Origin: Pseudomonas parakoreensis
Lineage (GTDB): Bacteria > Pseudomonadota > Gammaproteobacteria > Pseudomonadales > Pseudomonadaceae
Reading direction: 5' to 3'
Assembly (NCBI RefSeq): GCF_021602155.1
Contig: NZ_BQHY01000007.1
Location: 280,996-344,995 of the forward strand
Length of the DNA stretch: 64,000 nucleotides
Shown here: positions 1 through 7,658 of the stretch, one piece after another
How the letters are laid out: each line of letters begins with the position of its first letter
Numbering within the stretch: the first letter of the stretch is position 1
Translations under genes and position numbers: made by a program
The notes under the pieces: generated by a model
Told to the model about the DNA's origin: nothing
Databases searched by the model: none
The model's input: the letters and a program-made list of their open reading frames with translations, nothing else

Positions 1-116
1 TCGTTGCTGATCAATTGCAGGTGGCTCAGACATTCTTCCGACTTGGCCAGGAGTGTTTCCGCTTCGACGAGAAATTCGGGAAAGCGTTGTGCCCAGTCTT
101 TACGGTCGATTGGCAT
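1..116 (-). CDS. Partial unidentified protein (N-terminus only)
   Basis: An ATG on the minus strand at 116 is preceded by a good ribosome binding site (GGAGAT, 5 bases upstream), and the frame stays open to the window edge. It gives about 38 residues beginning MPIDRKDWAQRFPEFLVEAE. The visible part is charged and predicted helical, with heptad-like leucines. It could be the start of a helical signalling module (Hpt or CheA-like), and the divergent cheV gene makes that attractive, but 38 residues are too few to assign a family. Confidence 0.6.
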   Translation of the reverse strand, partial: MPIDRKDWAQRFPEFLVEAETLLAKSEECLSHLQLISN

Positions 117-571
117 GCTTATCTCCACAGCGTCATGTCTGATGAGGGAATGCCGTGTGTGTCGACGATCATGAACCGTCGGGAGATCGCGCCCCGCCGT
201 GCAAGTGCACTGGCTGAGGTTTTCCAGAGGGTGGGTTTCCACTGACCTGCGATCGCACACAATAGCCTGACTCCGTTCATGCAATGAGATTGGCGTCACA
301 TTAATGGCTATTGGATATTGCGAACATCAGGTTGGGCCTGATTGTTACTAGGGGATTCCCTTACACGCGGGAACCTGTGGCGCAAACTGTGGTCGCGCCA
401 GAAGAGAATGTAGCAGATGAAAACGCCGGGCCAGTAAACCATGATGTTAATGTGACATCAATGCCTGCGTGTGGCATTTTGATGGTGATTTTGTGGGGAT
501 CAAGAATCGCCATCAACAGCCGATAACCCCACTTAGTAGTGAATTCATCAGAACAAGCCCAGGAGTCATTG
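117..571. other. Intergenic region between divergent genes, upstream of cheV
   Basis: About 455 bases lie between the minus-strand partial gene and cheV. The only site I can support is the FliA-type promoter at 500-526. Short open frames here on both strands lack ribosome binding sites and recognisable products. No RNA gene or repeat was recognised. Confidence 0.5.
500..526 (+). promoter_or_regulatory. FliA (sigma-28) type promoter of cheV
   Basis: TCAAG at 500-504 and a perfect GCCGATAA at 519-526 have the spacing of the enterobacterial sigma-28 consensus (TAAA-N15-GCCGATAA). It lies 46 bases before the cheV start codon. A flagellar sigma factor promoter is what a chemotaxis gene would be expected to have. 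Confidence 0.7.
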
Positions 572-1507
572 ATGGCCGGCATTCTCGACACGGTAGACCA
601 ACGCACGCAACTGGTGGGTGAGAATCGCCTGGAAATTCTCATGTTTCGACTGGCCGGACGCCAATTGTTCGCGATCAACGTGTTCAAGGTTCAGGAAGTC
701 CTGCAATTGCCGAAGCTGACCCTGATGCCGCAACGTCACCCGTTTGTCTGCGGTGTGGTCAACCTGCGTGGCCAGACGCTGCCGGTGATCGACCTGTCCC
801 AGGCGATCGGCATGCGCCCGCTGGTACCGGGGCCGAACAGCACCATCATCGTCACCGAGTACAACCGTTCGGTGCAGGCGTTCCTTGTCGGCGGCGTGGA
901 TCGCATCGTCAACATGAACTGGGAAGCCATCCTGCCGCCGCCGACCAGTGCTGGCCGCCAGCACTACCTGACCGCGATCAGCAAGGTCGACGATCAACTG
1001 GTGGAAATCATCGACGTCGAGAAAGTGCTCGCAGAAATCGTTCCGTACAACGCCAAGGTTTCGCGCGACAAACTCGACGATCCGGTGCTGGAGCGTGCCC
1101 GCGGCCGCGAAGTGCTGCTGGTGGACGACTCCAACGTCGCGCTCTCGCAACTGCGTGACACCCTCGGCCAGCTCGGGGTGAAGATGCACATTGCCAGTGA
1201 TGGCCTGAAGGCGCTGAACATGCTCAAGGCCTGGGCCGATACCGGCGTGAACATGACCGACAAACTGCTGATGGTGTTTACCGACGCGGAAATGCCGGAA
1301 ATGGACGGCTATCGCCTGACCACCGAGATCCGCAATGACCCGCGCCTGCGCGGTCTGTATGTGGTGCTGCACACCTCGCTGTCCGGCAGCTTCAACGATT
1401 CGATGGTGAAGAAGGTCGGCTGCGACAACTTCCTCTCCAAGTTCCAGCCGGACAAACTGGTGGACGTGGTGCGTCAGCGTCTGATGCTCGATGAAGTGCC
1501 GGCCTGA
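572..1507 (+). CDS. cheV: Chemotaxis coupling protein CheV (CheW-receiver fusion)
   Basis: CheV proteins couple chemoreceptors to the CheA kinase through a CheW-like domain and are tuned by phosphorylation of a C-terminal receiver. This 311-residue protein has the CheW domain at about residues 25-165 (with the typical VNLRGQTLPVIDL segment) and a receiver at about 185-305. The receiver has the acidic pocket before VLLVDDS, the phospho-Asp in FTDAEMPEMDGY, and a conserved Thr/Ser and Lys later on. ATG at 572 is preferred over an in-frame GTG at 539 because AGGAG lies 6 bases upstream. A FliA-type promoter precedes it, so it is probably expressed with late flagellar genes. Full length; nothing odd. 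Confidence 0.93.
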   Translation: MAGILDTVDQRTQLVGENRLEILMFRLAGRQLFAINVFKVQEVLQLPKLTLMPQRHPFVCGVVNLRGQTLPVIDLSQAIGMRPLVPGPNSTIIVTEYNRSVQAFLVGGVDRIVNMNWEAILPPPTSAGRQHYLTAISKVDDQLVEIIDVEKVLAEIVPYNAKVSRDKLDDPVLERARGREVLLVDDSNVALSQLRDTLGQLGVKMHIASDGLKALNMLKAWADTGVNMTDKLLMVFTDAEMPEMDGYRLTTEIRNDPRLRGLYVVLHTSLSGSFNDSMVKKVGCDNFLSKFQPDKLVDVVRQRLMLDEVPA

Positions 1508-1518
1508 GGAAATTCTGT

Positions 1519-1615
1519 AGCGAGGGGATTTATCCCCGATGGACTGCACAGCAGTCCCGCTTTCTTGATTCAAGTGGGGCCGCTTCGCGCCCCATCGGGG
1601 ATTAATCCCCTCGCC
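1519..1615. repeat. REP-type inverted repeat (GCGAGGGGAT family)
   Basis: Arms of about 23 bases (1520-1542 and 1591-1614) are near-perfect reverse complements, each containing GCGAGGGGAT and a CCCCGATGG element. It lies between cheV and the MOSC gene. The paired arrangement fits a REP doublet or REPIN. It is a different family from the TGTAGGAGC and TGTGGGAGC types elsewhere in the window, and it may also act as a terminator for cheV. Confidence 0.8.
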
Positions 1616-1705
1616 ATAAACTATCTGTGCAGGCGCATGCATCAGGCTTTGATTCACAGATAAAGCTCGTATAGGGTGGCTTTTTTGCCCATCAGGAAGC
1701 TGGAC

Positions 1706-2512
1706 ATGCTGCGTCTGAGTGCGCTTTATCGTTACCCGTTGAAATCCGGCAAGCCCGAGATTCTGCAATCGATTGGCCTGGATAAACTGGGCCTTGAAGG
1801 GGATCGACGCTGGATGCTGGTGGACGAGGCCAGCGGCCGCTTCCTGACCCAAAGGGCCGAGGCGAAAATGAGCCAGCTGTCGGCGCTGTGGAATGCGCAG
1901 GGCGGGCTGACCCTCAGTGCGCCCGACCATGCCGCGCTGGATATTGCGTTACCGCAGGACGATGCCGAGTTGCGCGGTGTGACTATCTGGCGTGACACCC
2001 TGCGCGTTCCGGATGCCGGTGATGCAGCGGCCCGCTGGGTCAGCGATTTCATCGGCAAACCGACCCGTCTGGTGCAGGTGCCACTTGATCGCGCGCGTAT
2101 GACGCAGGCCGGGTATGGCCGCGACGATGATCAGGTCGCGTTCGCCGACGGTTTCCCGCTGTTGTTGATTGGCCAGGCGTCGCTTGACGATCTGGTGCAA
2201 AAGGTTGGACGACCGCTGGAGATGCTGCGCTTTCGACCGAATCTGGTGATCGAAGGCAGTACGGCATTTGCCGAAGATGGCTGGAAGCGCATCCGCATCG
2301 GCGATGTCGAGTTCCGCGTGGTCAAGCCTTGTTCGCGCTGCATCCTGACCACGATTGATCCGCAGACTGGCGAGCGCAGTGCCGATCGCGAACCGCTGGC
2401 GACCTTGCAGAAGTACCGTGCCCAGGCTGATGGCGCGATGTTCGGGCAGAATCTGGTCAACGACAGCAATGGTCGGCTGGAAGTCGGTATGCCGGTGGAA
2501 ATCCTCGAATAA
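1706..2512 (+). CDS. MOSC domain-containing protein (YcbX-like)
   Basis: 268 residues with an N-terminal MOSC beta-barrel domain (LYRYPLKSGKPE; LGLEGDRRWMLVDE) and a C-terminal MOSC domain containing the conserved cysteine in VKPCSRCILTTID. Proteins of this family (YcbX, mitochondrial mARC) bind a molybdenum cofactor through that Cys and reduce N-hydroxylated compounds; which substrate this one uses cannot be told. It lacks the C-terminal ferredoxin domain of E. coli YcbX, so it would need a separate electron donor. ATG at 1706 has AGGAAG 6 bases upstream, and the extension back to 1676 has none. A bidirectional terminator follows. Confidence 0.85.
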   Translation: MLRLSALYRYPLKSGKPEILQSIGLDKLGLEGDRRWMLVDEASGRFLTQRAEAKMSQLSALWNAQGGLTLSAPDHAALDIALPQDDAELRGVTIWRDTLRVPDAGDAAARWVSDFIGKPTRLVQVPLDRARMTQAGYGRDDDQVAFADGFPLLLIGQASLDDLVQKVGRPLEMLRFRPNLVIEGSTAFAEDGWKRIRIGDVEFRVVKPCSRCILTTIDPQTGERSADREPLATLQKYRAQADGAMFGQNLVNDSNGRLEVGMPVEILE

Positions 2513-2528
2513 CCGAGGCCGGAAATGA

Positions 2529-2563
2529 AAAATGCCCGTGTCCATGGACACGGGCATTTTTTT
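2529..2563. terminator. Bidirectional rho-independent terminator
   Basis: A perfect hairpin AATGCCCGTGTCC/GGACACGGGCATT, flanked by A-run and T-run, sits between the convergent MOSC gene and ppnP, so it can serve both strands. Confidence 0.9.
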
Positions 2564-2584
2564 GCACCGGGAAAAGCCGTGGGC

Positions 2585-2869
2585 TTAGCCGCGGTATTCG
2601 CACAGGTAAGCAGTATCGACGGCGACTTTCAGTTGGAACTTGCTGTTGGCCGGAACGTTGAACTGGCTGCCAGCGGCGAAGGTTTCCCAGTCGCTGCTGT
2701 CCGGCAGTTTGACGGTCAGCGCACCGGAGACTACGTGCATGATCTCGCGCTGAGCGGTGCCGAATTCGTATTCGCCCGGGGCCATGACGCCGATGGTCGC
2801 CGGACCTTCAGCGGTGCCAAAAGCGATCGACTTGACGGTGCCGTCGAAGTACTCGTTGACTTTGAACAT
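2585..2869 (-). CDS. ppnP: Pyrimidine/purine nucleoside phosphorylase PpnP
   Basis: 94-residue single-cupin protein (beginning [15 protein letters not shown], with [12 protein letters not shown] and [15 protein letters not shown]). It matches the PpnP/YaiE (former DUF1255) family in length and motifs. Family members phosphorolyse a broad range of nucleosides to base and ribose-1-phosphate, in the nucleoside salvage pathway. The start at 2869 is preferred because the 19-residue extension upstream is not part of the family. Nothing unusual. Confidence 0.93.
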   Translation of the reverse strand: MFKVNEYFDGTVKSIAFGTAEGPATIGVMAPGEYEFGTAQREIMHVVSGALTVKLPDSSDWETFAAGSQFNVPANSKFQLKVAVDTAYLCEYRG

Positions 2870-2983
2870 GGGCGATTCCTCTTGAATGGGGCTTAAAAGG
2901 GTTAAAAAGGGCCGGCCAGTATGCACAAGGCTCCCGGCGCCGTCACCTGCCCGGGGCGTGTCCGGCGAGTTCTCGCCCTGACT

Positions 2984-3526
2984 TCAGAGTGGCAAGACCA
3001 ACGGCAACAACCGCGCAGTATTGCGCGCATCTTCCAGGGCCCGATGCTGCTGACCGCTGAACTGCATGCCGGCCAGTTGCAGCGCACCGTTCAGGCCCAA
3101 CGGTCGTTCCAGGCGTCGGGCCTTTGCAAAGCGCTGTTTGAGATTCATGTGCGGCACTCGGCCCAGCACGCTGTCGAGTTGCAGGCGCTGCCATTCCTGA
3201 AGTAACTGCTTGCGGTCGTAATCGCCCCAACTGGCCCAGCCCTCAAGGCGCGTCTGGTGTTGCCCGAGCCAGCGCTCAAAGGCTGGCCAGACCTCGTTCA
3301 ACGGCTGCGCGGCATCGATATTGGCCTGGGTGATGTGCGTGAGTTCACGACAAAATGCCGTCAATAACGGCCGTCGGGTCGGTTTGACGAACCGCTGAAA
3401 ATGATCCTGCTCGCGACCGGCTCGATCGACCAGCGTCGCGCCGATTTCGATGATTTCCATTTCCGTAACCGGCCAGCCACCTTCATCTGTGGTGGCTTCC
3501 AGATCAATGACCAGCCAATGGGGCAT
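2984..3526 (-). CDS. DEDDh-family 3'-5' exonuclease
   Basis: 180 residues with the DEDD exonuclease motifs: motif I in VIDLEATTDE (Asp and Glu), motif II in GWASWGDYDRKQL, and motif III with HRALEDARNTARL (His and Asp, the DEDDh type). The ERI-1/3'hExo subgroup is the nearest fold I recognise; members trim RNA or DNA 3' ends. No other domain is present, so the substrate is unknown. It lies 70 bases upstream of the 3' end of atuF on the same strand and is probably a separate unit. Confidence 0.85.
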   Translation of the reverse strand: MPHWLVIDLEATTDEGGWPVTEMEIIEIGATLVDRAGREQDHFQRFVKPTRRPLLTAFCRELTHITQANIDAAQPLNEVWPAFERWLGQHQTRLEGWASWGDYDRKQLLQEWQRLQLDSVLGRVPHMNLKQRFAKARRLERPLGLNGALQLAGMQFSGQQHRALEDARNTARLLPLVLPL

Positions 3527-3596
3527 CGCAGGTTTCCTGATTTACGCGTCCTGATAGATCAGAGCGTAGTCAAACCTTGCGTTTGCGCCTGGCGAC

Positions 3597-5558
3597 TCAC
3601 TCGACCTGCAACAGAACCTGACGATTTTTTACCTGATCGCCGACCTTGACCTGCACCCGCTTGAGCACGCCGTCGATGCCGGCCTTGAGCGGATGCTCCA
3701 TTTTCATTGCCTCCAGCACCACCAGCAACTGACCCTTGCTGACCGGACTGCCTTCGCTGACCAGCACGTCGACGATGGCACCGTCCATCGGCGCTTTCAG
3801 TGTGCCGGAGCTGACGCTGCTCTGACTGCTGATCAGCGCATGAGTTCGATCCTCCAGGCGCAGGTTGCCGGGATGGGTGAACAGCCAGAGTTCTTCGCCG
3901 ACGATCCGATACGCATGACGCTGGCGCAGGCCGTCGACTTCCAGCGTCACCGAGCGTTCGTTGCACTCAATGATGGTCAGCATCAGTGCGCGCTGCATCA
4001 CGTTCACGGTGAAGCGGCCAGCGCCGTCCGCAAGCAGTTGCAAGTTCCAGTCCTGCTGTTCCAGCCCGAGGCGGTAATCGAGCGGCGCGCCGACATTGTT
4101 GCGCCAACCCTTGAGCGGCGCGCGATGCGCCTGCGCGCCAGACTGATAAAACAGCACGGCGGCGACGGCCAGTTCCTCCGCGGTGGGGGCGTAGGTGTGC
4201 AGGCAGGGGTGATCAGTGAAATGCTGGGCAATGAACGCGGTGCTGAACTCGCCGCTGATGAACTGCGGATGCTGCAGCAGGCTGACCAGCAAACGCTGAT
4301 TGCTCTGTACACCGAGCAGCACGCTGTCCTGCACTGCGCGCAGCAGCTTGCGCCGTGCCTCTTCGCGGGTCGCGCCGTGGGCGATCAGCTTGCCGAGCAT
4401 CGGGTCATAGAACGGGCTGATCAACTGACCTTCGCGCAAGCCGTGATCGATCCGCGCGCCGGGATTCAATACCGGTTCCCAGGCCTGCACGCGACCGGTC
4501 TGCGGCAGGAAATTCTGCGTCGGATCTTCGGCATACAATCGCACCTCCATGGCGTGGCCGTTCAGCGTCACCTGTTCCTGTGTCAACGGCAGCGGCTGAC
4601 CTTCGGCGACGGCCAGTTGCCAGGCGACCAGATCTTGCCCGGTGATCAGTTCGGTCACCGGATGCTCGACCTGCAGACGGGTGTTCATTTCCAGAAAGTA
4701 GAATTGCCCACGGGCATCAAGCAGAAACTCGACGGTGCCGGCACCGACGTAATTCACCGCCCGGCCAGCCTTCAATGCTGCTTCACCCATGGCCCGGCGC
4801 AACTCGCCGGTCATCACCGGGCAGGGCGCTTCCTCGATGACTTTCTGATGGCGACGCTGCACCGAGCAATCGCGCTCACCGAGGTAGATCAGATTGCCGT
4901 GGCAGTCGCCAAACAGTTGCACCTCGACGTGCCGTGGTTCGATCAGCGCCTGTTCGAGGATCAGTTCGTCACTGCCAAAGCCGTTCAGTGCCTCGGAGCG
5001 CGCGGTGCGCAATTGCGCCGGCAACTCGTCGCTGCTGTGCACCAGGCGCATGCCACGTCCACCGCCGCCGGCGCTGGCCTTGATCATCAGCGGGTAGCCG
5101 ATGCGCTCGGCTTCGCGCAGCAAGGTAGCGTCGTCCTGCGCGGCGCCTTGATAGCCGGCGATGCAGGGAACGCCGGCGTCGAGCATGGCGATTTTCGACA
5201 GGCGCTTGCTGCCCATCAACTCGATGGCGTCGGCGCTGGGACCGATGAAGGTCAGACCGGCTTCTGCGCAGGCGCGGGCGAATCCGGGGTTTTCCGAGAG
5301 AAAGCCGTAGCCGGGGTGGATCGCGTCGGCACCGCTGCGGCGCGCGGCATCGAGGATCGCCGGGATGTTCAGGTAGGACTGGTGTACCGGTGCGGCGCCG
5401 ATGTTCACCGCTTGATCGGCCATCTGCACGTGCAGGGCATCGGCGTCGGCATCGCTGAATAAGGCGACGGTGCGATAGCCGAGGGCCTGGGCGGTGCGCT
5501 GAATGCGGCAGGCGATTTCACCGCGGTTGGCGATCAGGATTTTGTGGATGGCGGGCAT
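3597..5558 (-). CDS. atuF: Geranyl-CoA carboxylase alpha subunit (biotin carboxylase/BCCP)
   Basis: 653 residues: biotin carboxylase N-domain (ILIANRGEIACRI), ATP-grasp (KASAGGGGRGMR; NTRLQVEHPVTE) to about residue 445, a linker, and a C-terminal biotinyl domain with the biotin lysine in EAMKMEHPL. It would carboxylate its own biotin with ATP and bicarbonate for transfer by AtuC to geranyl-CoA in the citronellol/geraniol pathway. Alone it could be confused with LiuD (methylcrotonyl-CoA carboxylase), but the ordered atuA-atuB-atuC-atuD-atuE neighbourhood decides for AtuF. It is the last gene of the operon and is separated from atuE by 118 bases holding a REP doublet, so its expression may be lower than that of the upstream genes. 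Confidence 0.9.
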   Translation of the reverse strand: MPAIHKILIANRGEIACRIQRTAQALGYRTVALFSDADADALHVQMADQAVNIGAAPVHQSYLNIPAILDAARRSGADAIHPGYGFLSENPGFARACAEAGLTFIGPSADAIELMGSKRLSKIAMLDAGVPCIAGYQGAAQDDATLLREAERIGYPLMIKASAGGGGRGMRLVHSSDELPAQLRTARSEALNGFGSDELILEQALIEPRHVEVQLFGDCHGNLIYLGERDCSVQRRHQKVIEEAPCPVMTGELRRAMGEAALKAGRAVNYVGAGTVEFLLDARGQFYFLEMNTRLQVEHPVTELITGQDLVAWQLAVAEGQPLPLTQEQVTLNGHAMEVRLYAEDPTQNFLPQTGRVQAWEPVLNPGARIDHGLREGQLISPFYDPMLGKLIAHGATREEARRKLLRAVQDSVLLGVQSNQRLLVSLLQHPQFISGEFSTAFIAQHFTDHPCLHTYAPTAEELAVAAVLFYQSGAQAHRAPLKGWRNNVGAPLDYRLGLEQQDWNLQLLADGAGRFTVNVMQRALMLTIIECNERSVTLEVDGLRQRHAYRIVGEELWLFTHPGNLRLEDRTHALISSQSSVSSGTLKAPMDGAIVDVLVSEGSPVSKGQLLVVLEAMKMEHPLKAGIDGVLKRVQVKVGDQVKNRQVLLQVE

Positions 5559-5598
5559 GGTGATCTTCCTGAGTATTTGGCGGTGGGTTGGCTGGCCT

Positions 5599-5673
5599 CT
5601 TCGCGAGCAGGCTCGTTCCTACAAGGAATTTGCATCGTTCACAAAACCTGTGGGAGCGAGCCTGCTCGCGAAG
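5599..5673. repeat. REP doublet (REPIN), GAGC(C/T)TGCTCGCGAAG family, inside the atu operon
   Basis: Arms CTTCGCGAGCAGGCTCG (from 5599) and CGAGCCTGCTCGCGAAG (to 5673) with a TGTGGGAG head form a paired REP between atuE and atuF. Placed within an operon it could act as an mRNA-stabilising or attenuating hairpin. Confidence 0.88.
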
Positions 5674-5676
5674 CTT

Positions 5677-6474
5677 TCAGGTGGCCCATCGCGGTTTTCG
5701 CTTTTGCACGAAAGCCATCGTGCCCTCGATCCCTTCGACACCGGTCACCGCTTTACTGAACCACTGCGCTGCGTCATCCAGCAATTCATTCGATGGCTGT
5801 CCGGCGCTGGCCAGCAACAGCTTTTTGGTCATCGCATTCGCGTCCGGTGCGCAGCACAGAACATGGTCGAGTACTTCGTCGAGGCGTTCGGCCAATGCCT
5901 GCGGATCCTGCTCGACAAAATGCACCAGCCCCAGGCGTCGCGCTTGATGACCATCGAAACGCGCGGCTGTCAGTGCCAGCCGACGGGTTTCGGTCAGGCC
6001 GATGCGTTGCACCACGAACGGCGCGATCTGCGCAGGCAGCAGCCCGAGGCTGGTTTCCGGCAGGCCGAATTGCGCCTGATGATCGGCCATGGCGATATCG
6101 CTCACACATGCCAGCCCAAGACCACCGCCGAGCACTGCGCCTTGCAACACCGTGATCAGCACTTGCGGCGCCTGCTGCGCCTCTTGCAACAGCGCACCGA
6201 AAGCGCGGTTCAAATCGCGATAGGCATCGGCGCCCCGGGCGCGTGCATTGGCCATGTCCTTGATGTCGCCGCCAGCGCAGAAGTGCCCGCCCGCGCCACT
6301 GAGCACCAGGGCGCGAACACTGCGCTCATCGCGTACCGTCGCCAGTACCGAACGCAGTTCGGCGACCATGTGCAGGCTCATCGCATTGCGGCTTTCCGGG
6401 CGATTGAGGGTGATGTGCAATACGCCGCCATGCAGCTCCAGCAGCAGTGTCTGGCAATCGGGCAGGGGGCTCAT
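5677..6474 (-). CDS. atuE: Isohexenylglutaconyl-CoA hydratase
   Basis: 265-residue enoyl-CoA hydratase/isomerase (crotonase) family protein with TLNRPESRNAMS, the oxyanion-hole segment GAGGHFCAGGDIKDM and the second segment QGAVLGGGLGLACVSDIAM. In the atu pathway AtuE hydrates isohexenylglutaconyl-CoA, the product of geranyl-CoA carboxylation. Its ATG at 6474 overlaps the atuD stop (ATGA), implying translational coupling; the long upstream extension is out of family and lies within atuD. LiuC-like methylglutaconyl-CoA hydratases look similar, so the assignment relies on context. Confidence 0.88.
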   Translation of the reverse strand: MSPLPDCQTLLLELHGGVLHITLNRPESRNAMSLHMVAELRSVLATVRDERSVRALVLSGAGGHFCAGGDIKDMANARARGADAYRDLNRAFGALLQEAQQAPQVLITVLQGAVLGGGLGLACVSDIAMADHQAQFGLPETSLGLLPAQIAPFVVQRIGLTETRRLALTAARFDGHQARRLGLVHFVEQDPQALAERLDEVLDHVLCCAPDANAMTKKLLLASAGQPSNELLDDAAQWFSKAVTGVEGIEGTMAFVQKRKPRWAT

Positions 6475-7628
6475 TGCTTTTTCCCCGGCAGAATGCCCAT
6501 CAGTTTGCAGATGATCCCCAGCATGATTTCGTCGGCGCCACCGCCAATCGACACCAGCCGCACATCGCGATAGGCGCGGGCCACCGGGTTGTCCCACATG
6601 AAGCCCATGCCGCCCCAATATTGCAGGCAACTGTCGCTGACTTCACGACCGAGGCGCCCGGCCTTGAGCTTGGCCATCGAGGCCAGACGCGTGACGTCCT
6701 GACCTTTCACATATTGCTCGGTGGCCTGATAGACCAGCGCCCGCAGGCATTCGATTTCGGTCTGCAATTCGGCGAGGCGGAAGTGGATCACCTGATTGTC
6801 GATCAGCGCGTTGCCGAAGGTCTTGCGCTCCTTGCAGTACTCGATGGTGCTGTCGACGCAATATTCCAGGCCCTTGATCATGTTGGCCGCGCCGAACAGA
6901 CGTTCTTCCTGGAACTGCAGCATCTGCATCATGAACCCGGCGCCTTCGTGGCCGATGCGGTTGCGCTGCGGCACACGCACGTTGTCGAAAAACACCTGGG
7001 CGGTCTCCGAACTGCGCATGCCGAGCTTGTCCAGGTGTGAGCTGAGGCTGATGCCCGGGGTGTTCATCGGCACCATGATCAGCGACTTGTTGATGTGCGG
7101 CTTGTCGTCCGAGGTGTTGGCCAGCAGGCAGATGAAATCGGCACTCGGTGAATTGGTGATCCACATTTTGCTGCCATTGATCACGTAATCGTCGCCATCC
7201 TTGCGCGCGCTGGTCTTGAGACCCGCGACATCGGAACCGGCACCGACTTCCGAGACGCCGATGCAACCGACCTGCTCGCCGGTAATCGCGGGGCGGAGGA
7301 ATTCGTCGCGCAATTCATCGGAGCCGAAGCGGGCCAGCGCCGGGGTGCACATGTCGGTCTGCACGCCGATCGACATCGGAATGCCGCCGCAATGAATGGT
7401 GCCGAACTCTTCGGCGGCGACAATCGAATAGCTGTAGTCGAGGCCCATGCCGCCGAATTTTTCCGGTTTGGAAATCCCCAGCAGACCAAGGTCGCCGGCC
7501 TTGCGGAAAATCTCGTGGATCGGAAAGCGCCCGGCCTTTTCCCATTCATCAACGTGTGGATTGATCTCGTGTTCGACGAATTGGCGGACGGTGCGGCGCA
7601 GTGCTTCGTGTTCCGGGGTGAAGATCAT
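6471..7628 (-). CDS. atuD: Citronellyl-CoA dehydrogenase (acyl-CoA dehydrogenase)
   Basis: 385-residue acyl-CoA dehydrogenase with the FAD-binding segments CIGVSEVGAGSDVAGLKT and KMWITNS, and a C-terminal IGGGADEIML with Glu at the usual catalytic-base region. AtuD oxidises citronellyl-CoA to geranyl-CoA with electrons passing to ETF. Length and the position between the carboxylase beta subunit and the hydratase match P. aeruginosa atuD. It ends in a 4-base overlap with atuE. Confidence 0.9.
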   Translation of the reverse strand: MIFTPEHEALRRTVRQFVEHEINPHVDEWEKAGRFPIHEIFRKAGDLGLLGISKPEKFGGMGLDYSYSIVAAEEFGTIHCGGIPMSIGVQTDMCTPALARFGSDELRDEFLRPAITGEQVGCIGVSEVGAGSDVAGLKTSARKDGDDYVINGSKMWITNSPSADFICLLANTSDDKPHINKSLIMVPMNTPGISLSSHLDKLGMRSSETAQVFFDNVRVPQRNRIGHEGAGFMMQMLQFQEERLFGAANMIKGLEYCVDSTIEYCKERKTFGNALIDNQVIHFRLAELQTEIECLRALVYQATEQYVKGQDVTRLASMAKLKAGRLGREVSDSCLQYWGGMGFMWDNPVARAYRDVRLVSIGGGADEIMLGIICKLMGILPGKKQ

Positions 7629-7658
7629 TTTTATTGTTCTCCTTGGGATCCGTGGCGG

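Noticed and set aside
15-526. Short plus-strand open frames before cheV (15-245 and 311-526)
   Set aside because: The first is antisense to a gene start with a good ribosome binding site; the second has neither a ribosome binding site nor a plausible product.
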